This document shows, in pieces, positions 62,534 to 64,000 of a stretch of 64,000 nucleotides of DNA (positions are counted from its first letter, which is position 1; the number at the start of each line of letters is the position of its first letter). Source of the stretch: Shewanella abyssi (GTDB lineage: Bacteria; Pseudomonadota; Gammaproteobacteria; Enterobacterales; Shewanellaceae); the NCBI RefSeq assembly GCF_023284025.1, contig NZ_JAKIKR010000003.1, positions 103,867-167,866 on the forward strand, read 5' to 3'. The translations under genes were made by a program, and so were the position numbers. The notes beneath the pieces were generated by a model. It made no database searches, was not told the origin of the DNA, and saw nothing but the letters and a program-made list of their open reading frames with translations.

Positions 62534-63523
62534 ATGCGATATCGATTAAAAACAAAACTCATTATGTCACTCACTTTCATCTGTCTTCTCTGTTTATGTT
62601 TACTGCTGCCAGCTCATAGCGTTGCACAAGCTCACCTCTCTGAAAGTGCAATAAGGACGTTAATTGATGACACCTTCTCTGTTATGCAACAGCACTATAT
62701 CGAACCAGAAGTTGTGGCAAGTACCAAACAATTTGTGGTTTCAAGGTTCGAGCAAGGACAATATGCCTCAATATATTCTCTCGAAGATTTTGCTGAAATT
62801 ATTGGCAAAGAAATTCGGAATATTACTGGTGACGCTCACTTAAGCATGTTCACTATTAAGCCCAATAAAAAAGTGACTCACATTCTTAAACACAAAACAG
62901 GAAAGCTCACCTACAACTTTGCGTTTGAGCAAGTTAGCTACCTAGATGGCAATATTGGTTATCTAAAATTCAATAAATTTCATTCTGATGAAAAAGCCAA
63001 AGAAACCGCAGATGCAGCGTTTAACTTTTTAAAGCAAAGTGACGGCATGATTATCGATCTGCGCGATACCATTGGTGGCTCACCAGATTTAGTGCAGTAT
63101 TTACTCGGTTATTTTTTACCAAATAAAACGCCATTGTGGGAAGTGTTAGACCAAAAGGGCCAGCAATTATATTCCGTAATAAATAGCAACAATCCCAAAC
63201 ATGAACGCTTTCAACAAGATTACCCAATATGGATTCTAACAAGTGGTCAATCAGCCAGTGCAACGGAGTTTTTTGCGGGGGTCATGCAGGCCAATAATAG
63301 AGCAGAAATTGTTGGTGAGACGACTGCAGGTGCTGGATATTATGTTGGTGTACAGCCCGTCACCCCTGAACTTATTTTCAGAATATCGCTTTCAAAACCG
63401 GTTATTAGTATAAACAAACAGAATTGGGAAAAGACCGGAATTAAACCAGATATAAACGTTTCAGCTGTGGATGCGCTTAATTACGCTAAACGAGTTGCCT
63501 ATGAGTCTGTTACCAATCGTTAG
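62534..63523 (+). CDS. S41 family peptidase, secreted
   Basis: 329 aa from the ATG at 62534 (TAGGT seven bases upstream); a GTG at 62465 is less likely. Signal peptide (LICLLCLCLLLPAHSVAQA type), an N-terminal helical domain, GDAHLSM, the substrate-binding IDLRDTIGGSPDLV and catalytic Ser in ILTSGQSASATEFFAG, then VGETTAGAG. This is the S41B/IRBP-like branch without a PDZ domain. It probably cleaves peptides in the periplasm. AT-rich codon use and its position between a group II intron and an IS66 end suggest horizontal acquisition. Confidence 0.85.
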   Translation: MRYRLKTKLIMSLTFICLLCLCLLLPAHSVAQAHLSESAIRTLIDDTFSVMQQHYIEPEVVASTKQFVVSRFEQGQYASIYSLEDFAEIIGKEIRNITGDAHLSMFTIKPNKKVTHILKHKTGKLTYNFAFEQVSYLDGNIGYLKFNKFHSDEKAKETADAAFNFLKQSDGMIIDLRDTIGGSPDLVQYLLGYFLPNKTPLWEVLDQKGQQLYSVINSNNPKHERFQQDYPIWILTSGQSASATEFFAGVMQANNRAEIVGETTAGAGYYVGVQPVTPELIFRISLSKPVISINKQNWEKTGIKPDINVSAVDALNYAKRVAYESVTNR

Positions 63524-63845
63524 CTATTTAACCAGAAGTGATTACAGGGTCTAAACGAATATGTTCATTTGCTCACTTAGACCCTAATTGAAACAAGCAA
63601 ATAGAGTCTGCAACCTCAGAGTTTACGGAGAAAAGCAAAAACAAATGACACCTATTTAAACGTCAAATCGAAGAGATACTCTTGATTAACATCAAGATAA
63701 AGGGGTCGGAGCGAATTAGAGCTTTTCAGGTAAATTCAGATACTTTTTCGGCTCTTCTCCGCTTAGGTGAGTCGACTCATATCAAAAAATTCAAATAACA
63801 CTATTATTTATAACACTTTTTTATTTATGAATAAGTGAATACACC
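63524..63845. other. AT-rich stretch before the IS66 end
   Basis: 322 bp without a gene. Contains AAAGGGGTCGGAGCGAATTA (63700-63719), the partner of the motif at 61908. The last ~80 bp directly before the IS end are nearly pure A/T. Confidence 0.45.
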
Positions 63846-64000
63846 GTAACCGTCCGGCCAAGTACATCTTCAGCTTACCGCTTTGAAGTTCTATCTTAAC
63901 AACTGACTATTACATCAGGAGTTAATATGGCTAAACGTTCTCATGCGGATTGGACGAACTTGATCCAGCAACAGCCTGGCAGCGGCTTAACGATTACAGA
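63846..64000 (+). mobile_element. Left end of an IS66-family insertion sequence (partial)
   Basis: GTAACCGTCCGGCCAAGTAC at 63846 has the GTAA start and GC-rich pattern of IS66-family terminal repeats. It lies 81 bp before a TnpA-like gene that runs off the window. The rest of the element, its right end and the target duplication are outside. Confidence 0.7.
63927..64000 (+). CDS. tnpA: IS66 accessory protein TnpA, N-terminus (partial)
   Basis: Only 24 residues are in the window: AKRSHADWTNLIQQQPGSGL then TIT. The pattern AKRxxxxWxxLIxxQxxSGLxIxxF is that of the IS66 orf1/TnpA accessory protein, which has a helix-turn-helix and is needed for transposition. AGGAG lies eight bases before the ATG. 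The gene continues beyond the right edge. Confidence 0.72.
   Translation, partial: MAKRSHADWTNLIQQQPGSGLTIT

Overview
The window reads as a chromosomal segment of a marine Shewanella (Gammaproteobacteria, Alteromonadales). The evidence is protein content and gene order: pomAB beside thiI, xseB-ispA-dxs, grpE facing nadK, the Dld-II/LldEFG lactate genes, gcvA-ygdD-rlmM, an NAD-type isocitrate dehydrogenase, and many small proteins typical of the genus. I do not assign a species. No rRNA, tRNA or CRISPR array was seen. Most of the window is core chromosome; the last 3.5 kb is accessory.

Layout. 1-9.8 kb: the end of a GGDEF protein, an LpxR-like lipid A deacylase, a lipoprotein, a penicillin-acylase-family hydrolase, an RhlE-type helicase, a CadC-like membrane TPR protein and an M20 peptidase. 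Two copies of a ~142-bp dispersed repeat lie here. 9.9-20.8 kb: a Fur-controlled TonB siderophore receptor, then an envelope-stress-like block with a surface-anchored protein, a PepSY protein, an OmpR-class regulator, its histidine kinase and a DUF3300 protein with a hexapeptide-repeat tail. Three promoters of that block carry the same hexamer-N5-hexamer operator exactly 12 nt before the -10. An LRR-kinase, DUF599 and a YbaM-like protein follow. 20.8-37.2 kb: a GAF-PAS-GGDEF-EAL protein, orphan fetB, pepT, trmK, a Nudix hydrolase, an ECF sigma/DUF6768 pair whose 3' end has been copied into a 4 x 91-bp tandem array, gltS, a Fur-box-driven small membrane protein, yciH-yqgE-ruvX and a large S9 peptidase.

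37.4-57.4 kb is housekeeping: NAD-IDH, rlmM-ygdD-hydrolase-gcvA, thiI, the sodium-driven flagellar stator pomAB, exonuclease VII small subunit with isoprenoid genes ispA and dxs, grpE with a textbook sigma-32 promoter, nadK, and the lactate oxidation genes dld-II and lldEFG. The lactate permease gene that normally sits between nadK and dld-II is absent. 57.4-60.5 kb holds a TPR-TonB protein, a CobW GTPase and a small lipoprotein.

60.9-64 kb is accessory DNA: an ~807-bp group II intron that has lost nearly all of its reverse transcriptase but keeps an intact domain V, an AT-rich island with an S41 peptidase, and the left end of an IS66-family element running off the right edge. I did not find a clearly new defence or biosynthetic system. 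The most promising leads are the operator-defined regulon at 13.6-16.5 kb, the minimal group II intron, and the 91-bp array that rewrites the end of a putative anti-sigma gene.
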